A stretch of DNA of 64,000 nt from Methylopila sp. 73B (GTDB lineage Bacteria > Pseudomonadota > Alphaproteobacteria > Rhizobiales > Methylopilaceae), in contig NZ_JAFV01000001.1 in the NCBI RefSeq assembly GCF_000526315.1, positions 1,922,001-1,986,000 on the forward strand, written 5' to 3'. The position numbers were made by a program, and so were the translations under genes. Of this stretch, positions 1 to 8,677 are shown one piece after another. The notes beneath the pieces are model-generated. The model saw only the letters and a program-made list of their open reading frames with translations. It ran no database searches and had not been told where the DNA came from. The stretch's first letter is position 1. Every line of letters begins with the position of its first letter.

Positions 1-118
1 GCGCCGGATCGAGCCCGCCCGCCAGCCACCCGTCCAGAAGGGCGCCGCCCATCTTGCCCGCGCCCACGAGAAGGATCGGGCCGCCCGAAGAGAGCGGCCC
101 GATGGAATGATCGGTCAT
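1..118 (-). CDS. proC: Pyrroline-5-carboxylate reductase, N-terminal fragment (runs off window)
   Basis: This is the 5' part of a gene leaving the window at base 1; about 39 codons are visible. The peptide has a short polar leader, then ILLVGAGKMGGALLDGW, the glycine-rich NADP-binding start of the Rossmann fold in ProC, the last enzyme of proline synthesis. The ATG at 118 lies 17 bp after the stop of the YbjN-like gene on the same strand, so the two are probably cotranscribed. The identification rests on the first strand-loop-helix only, but the GAGKMG pattern and the position after a ybjN-like gene agree. Confidence 0.75.
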   Translation of the reverse strand, partial: MTDHSIGPLSSGGPILLVGAGKMGGALLDGWLAGGLDPA

Positions 119-134
119 GAAAGGCTCAACGCCG

Positions 135-635
135 TCACGCCTCCCCCGCCGTCTCGAAGGCCACCACCTGCATGGCCTCCTCGGCGCTCTTGCCCGCCCA
201 GACCACGAACTGGAACGCCTGGTAGTGACGTTCGCAGGCTTCGAGGGCCCCTTGCAGCAGGGCTTCGCATTGGGGGGCGCTCGCCTCCGCCCCGCCGGTG
301 AGCAGGAGCGAGTGCCGGTAGACCACCACGCCCTCCTTGCTCCACAGATCGAAGTGGCCCAGCCACATCTGCTCATTGACGAGCGTCAGGAGCTGGAGAA
401 TTTCCACCTTGCGGCGGTCGGGAACCTTGAGGTCGAAGGCGCAGGCGAGGTGAAGGGACTCCAGATCGTCCATCCACGTGAGAGATACGTGGTAGTCGGA
501 CCAGGATCCGTCGACGGAAATCGTGATCTCGTCGTCGTCGGACCGGTCGAAAGACCAGTCGTTCAACGTCGCGATGCGTTCGATCATGTCGACAGGGTGG
601 CCGTGACGCTCGGCGTCCACGTCGATGAGAGCCAT
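135..635 (-). CDS. YbjN domain-containing protein
   Basis: Predicted 166-residue cytosolic protein. It contains the YbjN-like pattern IERIATLNDWSFDR, then acidic strands (ITISVDGSWSDYHVSL) and a C-terminal helical part with VNEQMWLGHFDLW. YbjN proteins are type III secretion chaperone-like folds; in alphaproteobacteria they often lie just upstream of proC, as here. I start it at 635, because a GGGGAGGAG ribosome-binding site precedes that ATG; a longer in-frame extension to 704 has no such site. The molecular function of the family is not firmly known. Confidence 0.8.
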   Translation of the reverse strand: MALIDVDAERHGHPVDMIERIATLNDWSFDRSDDDEITISVDGSWSDYHVSLTWMDDLESLHLACAFDLKVPDRRKVEILQLLTLVNEQMWLGHFDLWSKEGVVVYRHSLLLTGGAEASAPQCEALLQGALEACERHYQAFQFVVWAGKSAEEAMQVVAFETAGEA

Positions 636-834
636 GAGCTCCTCCCCAGGTGAAGGCCCTGCTCGAGGGCGTGGGAACGACGTCGCGCGTGACCTGCGGA
701 CCAAGGGCGGCCCGCCGACCGAGGCTCCGGATCGCGTGGCGTAAAGCCAGCGATTCGAGCCCCCTCAAACAGTATATGGCGCCCGTTTCCGCGCTGCACA
801 CATGCTGTCGTGCTTGTATGAACGGATCGGCGCG

Positions 835-1137
835 TCAAATCGCGACTGTGTCTTCGGGACCGCTGCCGCCTTGCGGCGTCGAGGTTGAGTCAGCGAGCTT
901 CGCTTCCAGCGCGTCGAGCCGGGCGGAGAGGGTCTCGTTCTCCTCGCGCGCCTTCACCGCCATCGCGCGCACGGCCTCGAACTCGTCGCGGCGGACGAGG
1001 TCCAGGTCCGCGAGGATCTTGCTGGCCTGAGCCCGCACGATCGTCTCGACCTCGCGCTTCACCCCGGAGGCGGCGCCGGCGGCGTCGGTCATCAGGCGTC
1101 CGATCTCGTCGAACACGCGGCCGCGGGTCTCGGTCAT
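835..1137 (-). CDS. ubiK: Accessory factor UbiK family protein (BMFP domain)
   Basis: A 100-residue protein matching the BMFP/DUF526 pattern: an amphipathic N-terminal helix (VFDEIGRLMTDAAGAA), then REVETIVRAQASKILADLDLVRRDEFEAVRAMA split by charged residues, and a C-terminal coiled coil (ENETLSARLDALEAKL). Family members such as E. coli UbiK are membrane-fusogenic trimers that help the ubiquinone biosynthesis complex. The ATG at 1137 gives the length usual for the family; upstream in-frame codons look non-coding. It stands alone with the same orientation as the methyltransferase upstream. Residue content is clear, and the role is by family. Confidence 0.85.
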   Translation of the reverse strand: MTETRGRVFDEIGRLMTDAAGAASGVKREVETIVRAQASKILADLDLVRRDEFEAVRAMAVKAREENETLSARLDALEAKLADSTSTPQGGSGPEDTVAI

Positions 1138-1210
1138 GGGGTCAGGCCTTTCGCAGGGAAAACGCTCGTCACACATGGCCCGCCGCCGCCCTTCCCGCAA
1201 GATCGGCGGC

Positions 1211-2173
1211 TCATGCGGCGTCCGGCTTCCGCGCCACGAGGAAGGCGTCCACGTCCGGGGCGTCGCCGGGAACCGGCCTGAAGCGCACGGCCAGACGCGC
1301 CAGCGCGTAGGCGAGGACGAGGCTGACGTGCCAGGACCACCGGTGGCCGACATAGCGGGCCTTGGGCGGCGGATCCGTCCGGCGGGCGAGCAGACGCCAC
1401 AGCCAGAGGATGACGCCCTGATGGGGCGAGACCGGCAGCGTCTCCAAAGCGACGACCTCGAGGCCGAGCTCCGCCGCCAGCGCGCGGAACGCGCCCGCGT
1501 TCCACCATGTCACGTGATGCGGGGGCAAGTTGAGCGGGAAGTTCGGGATGTCCGTCAGCGGCGAGGGGTGCAGCGGCGCCGCGAGGATCAGCAGACCGCC
1601 GGGCTTCAGCAGCTTCGCCATAAGCCTGGCGTGGCCGAGCGGATCGGGCACGTGCTCGATGACGTGGAACGCCGTCGCCACGTCATAGGCGGCGGTGTTC
1701 GCCTCCGCATGATGCTCGAGCGTCTCGCGGATCACCGCGTCATCGACGTCCTGGCCGGCGTAGGGATCGAGCCCGACGAACCGGGCGTGCGGCAAGTGGC
1801 GACGAAACAGGCCTGGGCCGCAGCCGATGTCGATGACCGTGGCGCCGTCTGGCACGGAGCGGGCGGCGCGGCGGAAATCGACGCGGCGATCGACCTCCTC
1901 CGTCAGCCCCTTGTGGATGTCCCACTTGGCGTAGAACCGGGCGTAGAAGGCCGCGTCGCCCACGATCGGCGGATCGAAGAACATAAGGCCCGACGGGCTT
2001 TCGTACAGCGTCAGCCGCTTCACGCCCTCGAACAGGCGCGCGACGTCCACACCCTGCCCGAACCGCCAGAGGTGCCGCACGAACTTGGTCGACACGCTGT
2101 GCACGGCGCGGGCCGGCTCGCCGGTGATCGGGCAGGTCGGCCCGTCGGCTCTCGTCTCGGCGGATGTCATCAT
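1211..2173 (-). CDS. Class I SAM-dependent methyltransferase
   Basis: A 320-residue protein. An N-terminal CPITGEPA segment looks like the short cysteine motif found ahead of some sugar or lipid methyltransferases. The SAM-binding motif I, TVIDIGCGPGLF, lies near residues 112-123, followed by motif FVGLDPYAG and a FHVIEHVPDPLGHARLM segment (motif II/III). The C-terminal 80 residues include a hydrophobic stretch (SLVLAYALARLAVRF) that could bring it to the membrane. Two adjacent ATG codons (2173 and 2170) are possible starts. The substrate cannot be told from sequence. Confidence 0.8.
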   Translation of the reverse strand: MMTSAETRADGPTCPITGEPARAVHSVSTKFVRHLWRFGQGVDVARLFEGVKRLTLYESPSGLMFFDPPIVGDAAFYARFYAKWDIHKGLTEEVDRRVDFRRAARSVPDGATVIDIGCGPGLFRRHLPHARFVGLDPYAGQDVDDAVIRETLEHHAEANTAAYDVATAFHVIEHVPDPLGHARLMAKLLKPGGLLILAAPLHPSPLTDIPNFPLNLPPHHVTWWNAGAFRALAAELGLEVVALETLPVSPHQGVILWLWRLLARRTDPPPKARYVGHRWSWHVSLVLAYALARLAVRFRPVPGDAPDVDAFLVARKPDAA

Positions 2174-2278
2174 GATGTTCGCCGCCGGACGGCGCCTTTA
2201 CGCAACTGCGAGACGCCCTGTATCGCCCGCGCGGCCGGCGGCGTCCATGGAAAGCGTGGGCGAGTCGAGCGCGCGTGT

Positions 2279-3457
2279 TCAGGTCCGGCACGCCGCCGCA
2301 GCCGCCGGGCGAAGACGATCGAGCCGCAGGCTGAAGGCTGCGACGGCGAGCCCCGCGAGCGTGATCGCAGCCGCGACCAGCGGCACGGCCCAGAGGCCGG
2401 GGCCGTAGTCGATGGTCGCGCCGCCGGCCCAGGCGCCGATGGCGTTGCCAAGGTTGAAGGCCGCGATGTTGAGGCTGGAGGCGAGGTTGCGGCCGTCCGC
2501 GCCGGCCTTCTCCATCACCCGCATCTGCAGCGGAGCGACGGTGGCGAAGCTCGCCGCGCCGAGCGCGCCAAGGACCGCGACCATCGCGATCTTGTCGTAG
2601 GCGGCGACCGTCGTCAGCGCGAGCGTAAGGCTCAGCGCCGCCAGCGTGCCGATCAGCGCCAGCCCGACATTACGGTCCGCGAAGCGGCCTCCGGCGAGAT
2701 TGCCGACCGCAAGGCCCGCGCCGAACACCAGCAGGATCGGCGAGACCGCGGCCTCCGAAAAGCCGGTCAGCTCGGTCAGCAACGGCTGGACATAGGTGAA
2801 GGCTGCGAACACGCCGGCGAAGCCCAGCACGGTCATGAGGAAACCGAGCTGCAGCTGCGGGTTCTTCAGGCTTGCGAGCTCGCGCTTCAGCGGCGGAGCG
2901 GGCTCGGAAGCGACGTCGCGGGGCACCGCAAGCGCGATGATCGCGAACGCGACTAGGCCGATCACGACGACCGCCCAGAAGGTCGAGCGCCAGCCAAAGG
3001 CGAGGCCGAGCCAGGCGCCGGCGGGCACGCCGAGCAGGGTCGCCGCGGTGAGGCCGGTGAACATCACCGCGATCGCGGAGGCCTTGCGCTCCTGCGGCAC
3101 GAGGCCGGTGGCGACCACCGAGCCGACGCCGAAGAAGGTGCCGTGGGCGAGCGAGGTGATCACCCGCGCCGCCATGAGCCAGCCGTAGTCGGGCGCCAGC
3201 GCGCAGGCGAGGTTGCCCACCACGAACACGCCCATCAGCGCGAGCAGCACGGTCTTCCGCGGCAGCTGGCGGCTCGCGATGGTGAGGACGGGCGCCCCGA
3301 CGAACACCCCGAGCGCGTAGCCCGAGATCAGCAGCCCGGCGGCGGGGATGGAGACGCCGAGGTCGCCGGAGACCTGCATCAGCAGGCCCATGATGACGAA
3401 TTCGGTGGTGCCGATGCCGAAGGCGCCGGCGGCGAGCGCATAGACCGCGAGGGGCAT
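2279..3457 (-). CDS. MFS transporter, DHA1 family (AraJ/YdhP-like exporter)
   Basis: A 392-residue integral membrane protein with about twelve hydrophobic segments. The start MPLAVYALAAGAFGIGTTEFVIMGLL is characteristic of the AraJ/YdhP/SotB drug-proton antiporter branch, and the loop after helix 2 carries SRQLPRKTVLLALM, the basic motif A region. Helix 4-5 has RVITSLAHGTFFGVG. Such proteins export small molecules by proton antiport. It is divergently transcribed from a LysR regulator gene, with a 110 bp shared promoter region, so that regulator probably controls it. The actual exported compound is unknown. Confidence 0.88.
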   Translation of the reverse strand: MPLAVYALAAGAFGIGTTEFVIMGLLMQVSGDLGVSIPAAGLLISGYALGVFVGAPVLTIASRQLPRKTVLLALMGVFVVGNLACALAPDYGWLMAARVITSLAHGTFFGVGSVVATGLVPQERKASAIAVMFTGLTAATLLGVPAGAWLGLAFGWRSTFWAVVVIGLVAFAIIALAVPRDVASEPAPPLKRELASLKNPQLQLGFLMTVLGFAGVFAAFTYVQPLLTELTGFSEAAVSPILLVFGAGLAVGNLAGGRFADRNVGLALIGTLAALSLTLALTTVAAYDKIAMVAVLGALGAASFATVAPLQMRVMEKAGADGRNLASSLNIAAFNLGNAIGAWAGGATIDYGPGLWAVPLVAAAITLAGLAVAAFSLRLDRLRPAAAAACRT

Positions 3458-3567
3458 GGGAGCCGCTCCTGCACGCGTGGGTTGGAAGGATTGGCGTCAA
3501 GGTAGCGGCCGCGGCGCCTTTGGATTACCCTTCACCAGAGCTAACCACCTGTGATCCGAAGGCACGA

Positions 3568-4500
3568 ATGAGCCGGTCCGACGCCAACCGCGCCGCCGAG
3601 ATGGAGACCTTTGTCCGCGTGGTGGAGCGGGGCGACTTCTCGGCCGCCGCCCGCGCGCTCGGGCACTCTCCTTCCGCGGTCAGCAAGCTGGTCACCCGGC
3701 TCGAGGCGCGGCTCGGCGCGCAGCTCATGACGCGCACCACGCGCAGGCTGCAGCTCACGGCCGAAGGCGAGGCCTTCTACGAGCGGGCGACGCGCATCCT
3801 CGCCGACCTCGACGAGGCCGAGCGGGAGGCGGCCGGCGGCGCCGCGCCGCGGGGCCGCGTGCGGGTGAACTGCAGCGTGTCGTTCGGGCAGATGTACGTG
3901 CTGCCGCTGACGGCGGCGTTCCTCGCGCGCTTCCCCGAGGTGACGCTCGACATTGTGCTGACCGACCAGGTCGTCGATCTGGTGGAGCAGCGCGCCGACG
4001 TCGCGATCCGCATCGGTCCGCTCGCCTCCTCCCGGCTTGTCGCCCGCAAGCTCGGCCAGAGCCGCATGGCGGTCGTCGCCTCGCCGGAGTATCTCGCGCG
4101 CCATGGGATCCCGCAGACGGTCGAGGACCTCGAGCGCCACCCCCGCATCGGCTTCAACTTCACTCGAACCGTGCGCGGCTGGCCGTTCCTCGTCGATGGA
4201 CGGACGGTGACCGTTCCCCCCATCGGCCCGGTCCGGGTCGGCGACGGCGAAACCTCGCGGCTGCTGGCGCTCGCGGGCGTCGGCCTCGCCCGGCACGCGC
4301 TGTTCCACATCGGACCGGACATCGCGGCGGGGACGCTGGTTCCCGTGCTGGAGGACCTGAACCCCGGCGACATCGAGGAGATCCACGCCGTGTTCGTGGG
4401 CCGCCCGGGACGCCTCCCCGCCCGCACCCGGGCTTTCCTCGATTTTGTCGCCGAAGCGGCGGTAGACATGAACCGGAGCGGCTGGACCACGCCGCCTTGA
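3568..4500 (+). CDS. LysR family transcriptional regulator
   Basis: A 310-residue regulator. The N-terminal winged helix-turn-helix reads METFVRVVERGDFSAAARALGHSPSAVSKLVTRLEARLG, typical of LysR proteins that sit beside transporters. A LysR substrate-binding fold follows (VRVNCSVSFGQMYVLPLTAAF... and the strand pattern VDLVEQRADVAIRIGPL). I start at the ATG at 3568; an in-frame upstream ATG at 3520 would add 16 residues and run into the divergent promoter. It faces away from the MFS exporter gene, an arrangement in which LysR proteins usually regulate the neighbour. The inducer is unknown. Confidence 0.85.
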   Translation: MSRSDANRAAEMETFVRVVERGDFSAAARALGHSPSAVSKLVTRLEARLGAQLMTRTTRRLQLTAEGEAFYERATRILADLDEAEREAAGGAAPRGRVRVNCSVSFGQMYVLPLTAAFLARFPEVTLDIVLTDQVVDLVEQRADVAIRIGPLASSRLVARKLGQSRMAVVASPEYLARHGIPQTVEDLERHPRIGFNFTRTVRGWPFLVDGRTVTVPPIGPVRVGDGETSRLLALAGVGLARHALFHIGPDIAAGTLVPVLEDLNPGDIEEIHAVFVGRPGRLPARTRAFLDFVAEAAVDMNRSGWTTPP

Positions 4501-4526
4501 CGCTGCGCGCGCAGGCGCAGGTCTTC

Positions 4527-4660
4527 ACCTCTCCCCGGCTGGGGAGAGGTCGCGAGGCGAAGCCGAGCGGGTAAGGGGTGAGGGGGTGGCGGTCTTCAGA
4601 GAGGGCTCAAGCCCCCTCACCCGGCCCCTGCGGGCCGACCTCTCCCCGACGGGGAGAGGT
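4527..4660. repeat. Palindromic repeat family A, copy A1 (intergenic)
   Basis: A 134 bp element bounded by inverted ends reading ACCTCTCCCC and GGGGAGAGGT. Each end forms its own small hairpin (CTCTCCCCggctGGGGAGAG), and an inner pair GGGTGAGGGGG / CCCCCTCACCC can also fold. It fills the gap between the LysR gene and lgt. Four further copies of the same design occur at 22928, 28833, 55646 and 61192. Confidence 0.85.
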
Positions 4661-4730
4661 CGGGGAAGCGCGCCCTCGCCTTGACGCTGCGCGTCGCCGC
4701 GTCCATCACCGCGCCGACCCTGGAGCGCGC

Positions 4731-5549
4731 ATGCCGCTGTTCGCAATTCCGTTTCCGATGATCGATCCGATTGCGGTGTCCGTGGGCCCGCTCGCGATCC
4801 GCTGGTACGCGCTCGCCTATGTCGCCGGGCTGCTGATCGGCTGGTGGCTCGCCAAGCGCATCGCCGCCAATGACGCCCTTTGGGGCGCGACGCGACGCCC
4901 GACGCCGCTCGAGGTCGACGATCTCATTCTGTGGGTCGCCTTCGGCGTGATCCTCGGCGGCCGCATCGGCTATGTGCTGTTCTACAACCCGCTGTACTAT
5001 CTTGATAATCCGCTCGAGGCGCTGCAGGTCTGGCACGGCGGCATGAGCTTCCACGGCGGGCTCGCCGGCGCGGCGCTCGGGATCATCCTGTTCGCCCGGT
5101 CCCGCACCCTGCCGGCGCTGCCGATCTTCGACCTGTGCTCGGCGGTCGCGCCCATCGGTCTGTTCTTCGGCCGGCTCGCGAACTTCATCAACGGCGAGCT
5201 GTTCGGCCGCGTGACCGATGTCCCCTGGGCAATGGTCTTCCCCACAGCCGACGCCCAGCCGCGGCACCCGAGCCAGCTCTATCAGGCCGCGCTCGAAGGC
5301 CTGGCGCTGTTCGTGCTGGTGCAGGTCCTCGTCCGCACCGGCGCGCTGAAGCGTCCCGGCCTCGTCGGGGGCGCCTTCCTTGCGGGCTACGCGGTCTGCC
5401 GCATTGTCGGCGAGGAGTTTCGCGAGCCGGACGCGCAGATCGGCTTCCTGCCGGGCGGCCTGACGATGGGGATGGCGCTGTCGCTGCCGATGCTGGCGCT
5501 CGGCCTTGTCGTCGTCGTCCTCGCGCTGAAGCGCGCCCGGCAGGCATGA
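4731..5549 (+). CDS. lgt: Prolipoprotein diacylglyceryl transferase
   Basis: A 272-residue inner-membrane enzyme that moves a diacylglyceryl group from phosphatidylglycerol to the lipobox cysteine of prolipoproteins. Family hallmarks are visible: FPMIDPIAVSVGPLAIRWYALAY at the N-terminus, the HGGMSFHGGLAG loop and the Lgt signature GRLANFINGELFGR, then RHPSQLYQAALEG. About seven hydrophobic segments are present. The ATG at 4731 is chosen because upstream in-frame sequence is the palindromic repeat. It heads an operon: the stop overlaps the ATG of midA (ATGA at 5546). Confidence 0.95.
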   Translation: MPLFAIPFPMIDPIAVSVGPLAIRWYALAYVAGLLIGWWLAKRIAANDALWGATRRPTPLEVDDLILWVAFGVILGGRIGYVLFYNPLYYLDNPLEALQVWHGGMSFHGGLAGAALGIILFARSRTLPALPIFDLCSAVAPIGLFFGRLANFINGELFGRVTDVPWAMVFPTADAQPRHPSQLYQAALEGLALFVLVQVLVRTGALKRPGLVGGAFLAGYAVCRIVGEEFREPDAQIGFLPGGLTMGMALSLPMLALGLVVVVLALKRARQA

Positions 5550-6802
5550 CCCCGCTCGGCCGCGAGATCGCCGAGACGATCGCGCAGGACGGGCCGATCA
5601 CCGTGGAGCGCTACATGGCGCTCTGCCTCGGGCACCCCTCTCACGGCTACTACGCCACCCGCGACCCGTTCGGCGCCGGCGGCGACTTCGTCACTGCGCC
5701 CGAGATCAGCCAGATGTTCGGCGAACTCATCGGCCTGTGGTGCGCCGAGGTCTGGCGGCGCATGGGCGAGCCCTCGCGCGTGGCGTTGATCGAGCTCGGC
5801 CCCGGACGCGGCACGCTGATGGCCGACGCGCTGCGAGCGGCTAGGACACTGCCGGGGTTTTTCGACGCGGTTGAGGTGACGCTGGTCGAGACCAGCCCGA
5901 CGCTTCGGGACGCGCAGAAGCGGACACTTGACGGCGCAGGCGTTCCGTTGCGCTGGGCTTTGACGGTCGAGGAGGCGCTCGACGCCCTTCCCCCCTCCCC
6001 CTTGCGGGGAGGGGGTGGGGGTGGGGGTGGCGCAGAAGAAGACGCTTCGAGCGAAACCGCGATCGACGGCGTTCCGGGCTCCGCGCTCGATCCTGCGCCC
6101 CCCCCACCCCCAACCCCTCCCCGCAAGGGGGACGGGAGCGACGCCTCTCCCCTCCCCACCCTCGTCCTCGCCAACGAGTTCTTCGACGCCCTTCCCATCC
6201 GCCAGTTCGTGCGCACCGAGGCCGGCTGGCGCGAGCGGATGGTGGGGCTCGTCGACGGCGCGCTCGCCTTCGGCCTGTCAGCCGAGCCGCCCACGGACCT
6301 CCGCCTCCCTTCCCGCCCCACCGGCTTCGTGCTGGAGCTCAACCCGCAGGGCGTGGCGATCGCGGCCCGGATTGGCGCCCATCTCGCGGCCCACGGCGGC
6401 GCGGCTCTGGCGATCGATTATGGCGAGGCCTACAGCGCCGGCGACACGCTGCAGGCCATGCGCCGCCACGGCTTCGTCGATCCGCTGGCGGAGCCGGGCG
6501 AAGCCGACCTGACGGCGCAGGTCGATTTCGGCGCGCTCGCCCGCGCAAGCCGGGCGGCCGGCGCGGTCCCCATGGCGCTGTCGCACCAGGCGGATCTGCT
6601 CGAACGGCTCGGCCTCCACGCCCGCGCGGCGCAGCTCACGCGAACCGCGACGCCCGCTCAGGCCAAAACCGTCGAGGTCGCCGTGCGGCGGTTGACCGAC
6701 CGCTCCCCTTCCGGCATGGGCGCGCTGTTCAAGGCGCTAGCCCTCGGCCATCCAGCCCTGGGGCCCCTGCCCGGCTTCGAACCCGACGGAGATTTCCGAT
6801 GA
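5546..6802 (+). CDS. MidA/NDUFAF7-family SAM-dependent methyltransferase with in-frame repeat insertion
   Basis: A 418-residue protein. The N-terminus (LGREIAETIAQDGPITVERYMALCLGHPSHGYY) and GGDFVTAPEISQMFGELIG are diagnostic of the MidA/NDUFAF7 family, whose eukaryotic member dimethylates an arginine of a complex I subunit during assembly. The SAM motif is LIELGPGRGTLMAD, and LANEFFDALPIRQFV follows later. Between EEALDALP (about residue 147) and LPTLVLANEFF (about 201) the protein carries a low-complexity segment of glycine and proline runs encoded by palindromic repeat C1. Without it the length (about 369) matches the family. The insertion lies just before a conserved strand, so it probably forms a surface loop. 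Overlaps lgt and pgeF by 4 bp each. Confidence 0.9.
   Translation: MTPLGREIAETIAQDGPITVERYMALCLGHPSHGYYATRDPFGAGGDFVTAPEISQMFGELIGLWCAEVWRRMGEPSRVALIELGPGRGTLMADALRAARTLPGFFDAVEVTLVETSPTLRDAQKRTLDGAGVPLRWALTVEEALDALPPSPLRGGGGGGGGAEEDASSETAIDGVPGSALDPAPPPPPTPPRKGDGSDASPLPTLVLANEFFDALPIRQFVRTEAGWRERMVGLVDGALAFGLSAEPPTDLRLPSRPTGFVLELNPQGVAIAARIGAHLAAHGGAALAIDYGEAYSAGDTLQAMRRHGFVDPLAEPGEADLTAQVDFGALARASRAAGAVPMALSHQADLLERLGLHARAAQLTRTATPAQAKTVEVAVRRLTDRSPSGMGALFKALALGHPALGPLPGFEPDGDFR
5991..6136. repeat. Palindromic repeat family C, copy C1, inside the MidA-family gene
   Basis: About 146 bp with inverted ends: CCCTCCCCCTTGCGGGGAGGG then GGGGGTGGCGCAG on the left, and CACCCCCAACCCCTCC then CCGCAAGGGGGACGGG on the right. 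It has the same plan as the intergenic copy at 25355-25491. It lies wholly within the coding frame of the methyltransferase and keeps that frame open. The translated segment is glycine-rich at the left and proline-rich at the right. Confidence 0.88.
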
Positions 6803-7584
6803 CCCTCCCCGTCCCCACCGTCCAGTCCGAGGCTTTGGTTGCGCTTCCGGGCGTGCGCCACGCCTTCTTCACCCGCCAGGGCGGCGTCTCGACGGGCGTG
6901 CTGTCGAGCCTGAACGGCGGCCTCGGCGCCAAGGACGATCCGGCGAACGTGCACGAGAACCGCCGCCGCATGGCGGCGACGCTGGGCCTCGACGCCGGGC
7001 GGATCGCCCTGCCCTGGCAGGTGCATTCGGCTGACGTCGCGGTCGCGACCGCCCCCTGGACGCGCGAGACGGCGCCGCATGTGGACGCCGTTGTGGTGAC
7101 GATTCCAGGCCTCGCCGCCGGCGTCACCATCGCCGACTGCGGGCCGATCCTGTTCGCGGACGCAGAGGCGCGCGTGGTCGCCGCCGCCCACGCCGGCTGG
7201 CAGGGCGCGTTCAAGGGCGTGGCCGAGGCGACGCTCGCCAGGATGGAGAAGCTGGGCGCCCGCCGCGAGCGCGTCGTCGCCGCGCTCGGCCCCTGCATCC
7301 GACAGGCGAGCTACGAGGTCGGCCCTGAGTTCGCCGCCCGCTTCGCCGCGGTCGACGCCGAGAACGCCCGCTTCTTCGCACCCTCGGGCAAGCCGGGCCA
7401 TGCGCTGTTCGACCTCGGCGGATATGTCGTCGCGCGCCTGAAGGCCGCTGGCGTCGGCACGGTCGAGGACCTGGGCCTCGACACCTACGCCGACGAGGAG
7501 CGTTTCTTCAGCTACCGCCGCATGACCCACCGCGGCGAGGACGACTACGGCCGGCTGGTGGCCGCGATCGCGCTCGATCCGTAA
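6799..7584 (+). CDS. pgeF: Peptidoglycan editing factor PgeF (laccase-domain, YfiH family)
   Basis: A 261-residue protein of the YfiH/multicopper-like family, now known as PgeF, an amidase acting on cytoplasmic peptidoglycan precursors carrying serine instead of alanine. Visible motifs are HAFFTRQGGVSTG at the start, WQVHSADVAV, the metal-site segments TIADCGPILFAD and AAAHAGWQGAFKGV, then ALGPCIRQASYEVGPEF and DTYADEERFFSYRR at the end. The length is standard. Its ATG overlaps the stop of the MidA-family gene (ATGA), so lgt, midA-like and pgeF form one translationally coupled operon, an order common in alphaproteobacteria. Confidence 0.92.
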   Translation: MTLPVPTVQSEALVALPGVRHAFFTRQGGVSTGVLSSLNGGLGAKDDPANVHENRRRMAATLGLDAGRIALPWQVHSADVAVATAPWTRETAPHVDAVVVTIPGLAAGVTIADCGPILFADAEARVVAAAHAGWQGAFKGVAEATLARMEKLGARRERVVAALGPCIRQASYEVGPEFAARFAAVDAENARFFAPSGKPGHALFDLGGYVVARLKAAGVGTVEDLGLDTYADEERFFSYRRMTHRGEDDYGRLVAAIALDP

Positions 7585-7739
7585 AGGCTTCTGTGACCCT
7601 TCTGCGACGAAGGTGCGCAACCGCCTCGCGGTCGGTTGAGGGCGGTTGGAATAGTTGTTAAGAGCCGCACGCCTTTCCTCGGCGCCACGGTCGTGGACAG
7701 CACAACGGCGCCGCGGGGCGCGCACGAAGGTCGTTCAGC

Positions 7740-8672
7740 ATGAAGGTCGTCGCCGGCAACTCCAACCGCGGGCTCGCCGAAGCCATCGCGGCCTATCTCG
7801 CCACGCCGCTCACCCGCTGCAACGTGCGCCGTTTCGCGGACATGGAGGTGTTCGTCGAGATCCTCGAGAACGTGCGCGGCGAGGACGTGTTCGTCGTCCA
7901 GTCGACCTCGTTCCCCGCGAACGACCACCTGATGGAGCTGCTGATCATCATCGACGCGCTGCGCCGCTCCTCGGCGCGCCGCATCACGGCCGTCATGCCC
8001 TACTTCGGCTACGCCCGGCAGGATCGCCGCGCCTCGGGCCGGACGCCGATCTCGGCGAAGCTGGTCGCCAACATGATCACCCAGGCCGGCGCCGACCGCG
8101 TCATGACGCTCGACCTGCACGCCGGCCAGATACAGGGCTTCTTCGACATCCCGACAGACAACCTGTTCGCGGCGCCCGTGATGGTGCGCGACATCAAGGA
8201 CCGGCTGCCGACCGAGAACGTCATGGTCGTCTCGCCGGACGTGGGCGGCGTAGTGCGCGCCCGCGCCATCGCCAAGCGCATCGACGCCCAGCTCGCCATC
8301 GTCGACAAGCGCCGCGAGCGCCCCGGCGAGTCCGAGGTGATGAACGTCATCGGCGACGTCGAAGGCCGCTCCTGCATCCTGGTCGACGACATCGTCGATT
8401 CCGGCGGCACCCTTGTGAACGCCGCCGACGCGCTGCTGGCGAAGGGCGCGAAGGATGTCTACGCCTACCTGACCCACGGCGTGCTGTCGGGCGGCGCGGT
8501 CGCCCGCGTCACCGCCTCCAAGATCAAGGAGATGGTGATCACCGACTCGATCCAGCCGACCGAGGCGGTGCGCGTCGCCAAGAACATCCGCGTGATCTCG
8601 ATCGCGACCCTGATCGGTGAGGCCATCGCGCGCACGTCCAGCGAAGAATCGGTGTCGAGCCTGTTCGACTGA
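7740..8672 (+). CDS. prs: Ribose-phosphate pyrophosphokinase
   Basis: A 310-residue PRPP synthase, which transfers pyrophosphate from ATP to ribose 5-phosphate to feed nucleotide, histidine and tryptophan synthesis. Motifs present are [10 protein letters not shown], the flexible-loop/ATP segment [27 protein letters not shown], and the PRPP-binding loop [13 protein letters not shown]. The length matches the family. The 155 bp upstream of the ATG has no gene and must hold the promoter; I see no clear terminator for pgeF in it. Confidence 0.96.
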   Translation: MKVVAGNSNRGLAEAIAAYLATPLTRCNVRRFADMEVFVEILENVRGEDVFVVQSTSFPANDHLMELLIIIDALRRSSARRITAVMPYFGYARQDRRASGRTPISAKLVANMITQAGADRVMTLDLHAGQIQGFFDIPTDNLFAAPVMVRDIKDRLPTENVMVVSPDVGGVVRARAIAKRIDAQLAIVDKRRERPGESEVMNVIGDVEGRSCILVDDIVDSGGTLVNAADALLAKGAKDVYAYLTHGVLSGGAVARVTASKIKEMVITDSIQPTEAVRVAKNIRVISIATLIGEAIARTSSEESVSSLFD

Positions 8673-8677
8673 TCCGA

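Noticed and set aside
1136-2956. Long open frame on the plus strand (about 600 codons)
   Set aside because: It runs opposite the methyltransferase and MFS genes, is rich in Arg/His/Gly without domains, and is a by-product of high GC. The same applies to long frames opposite the dehydrogenase (35079-37451) and oxidase genes.
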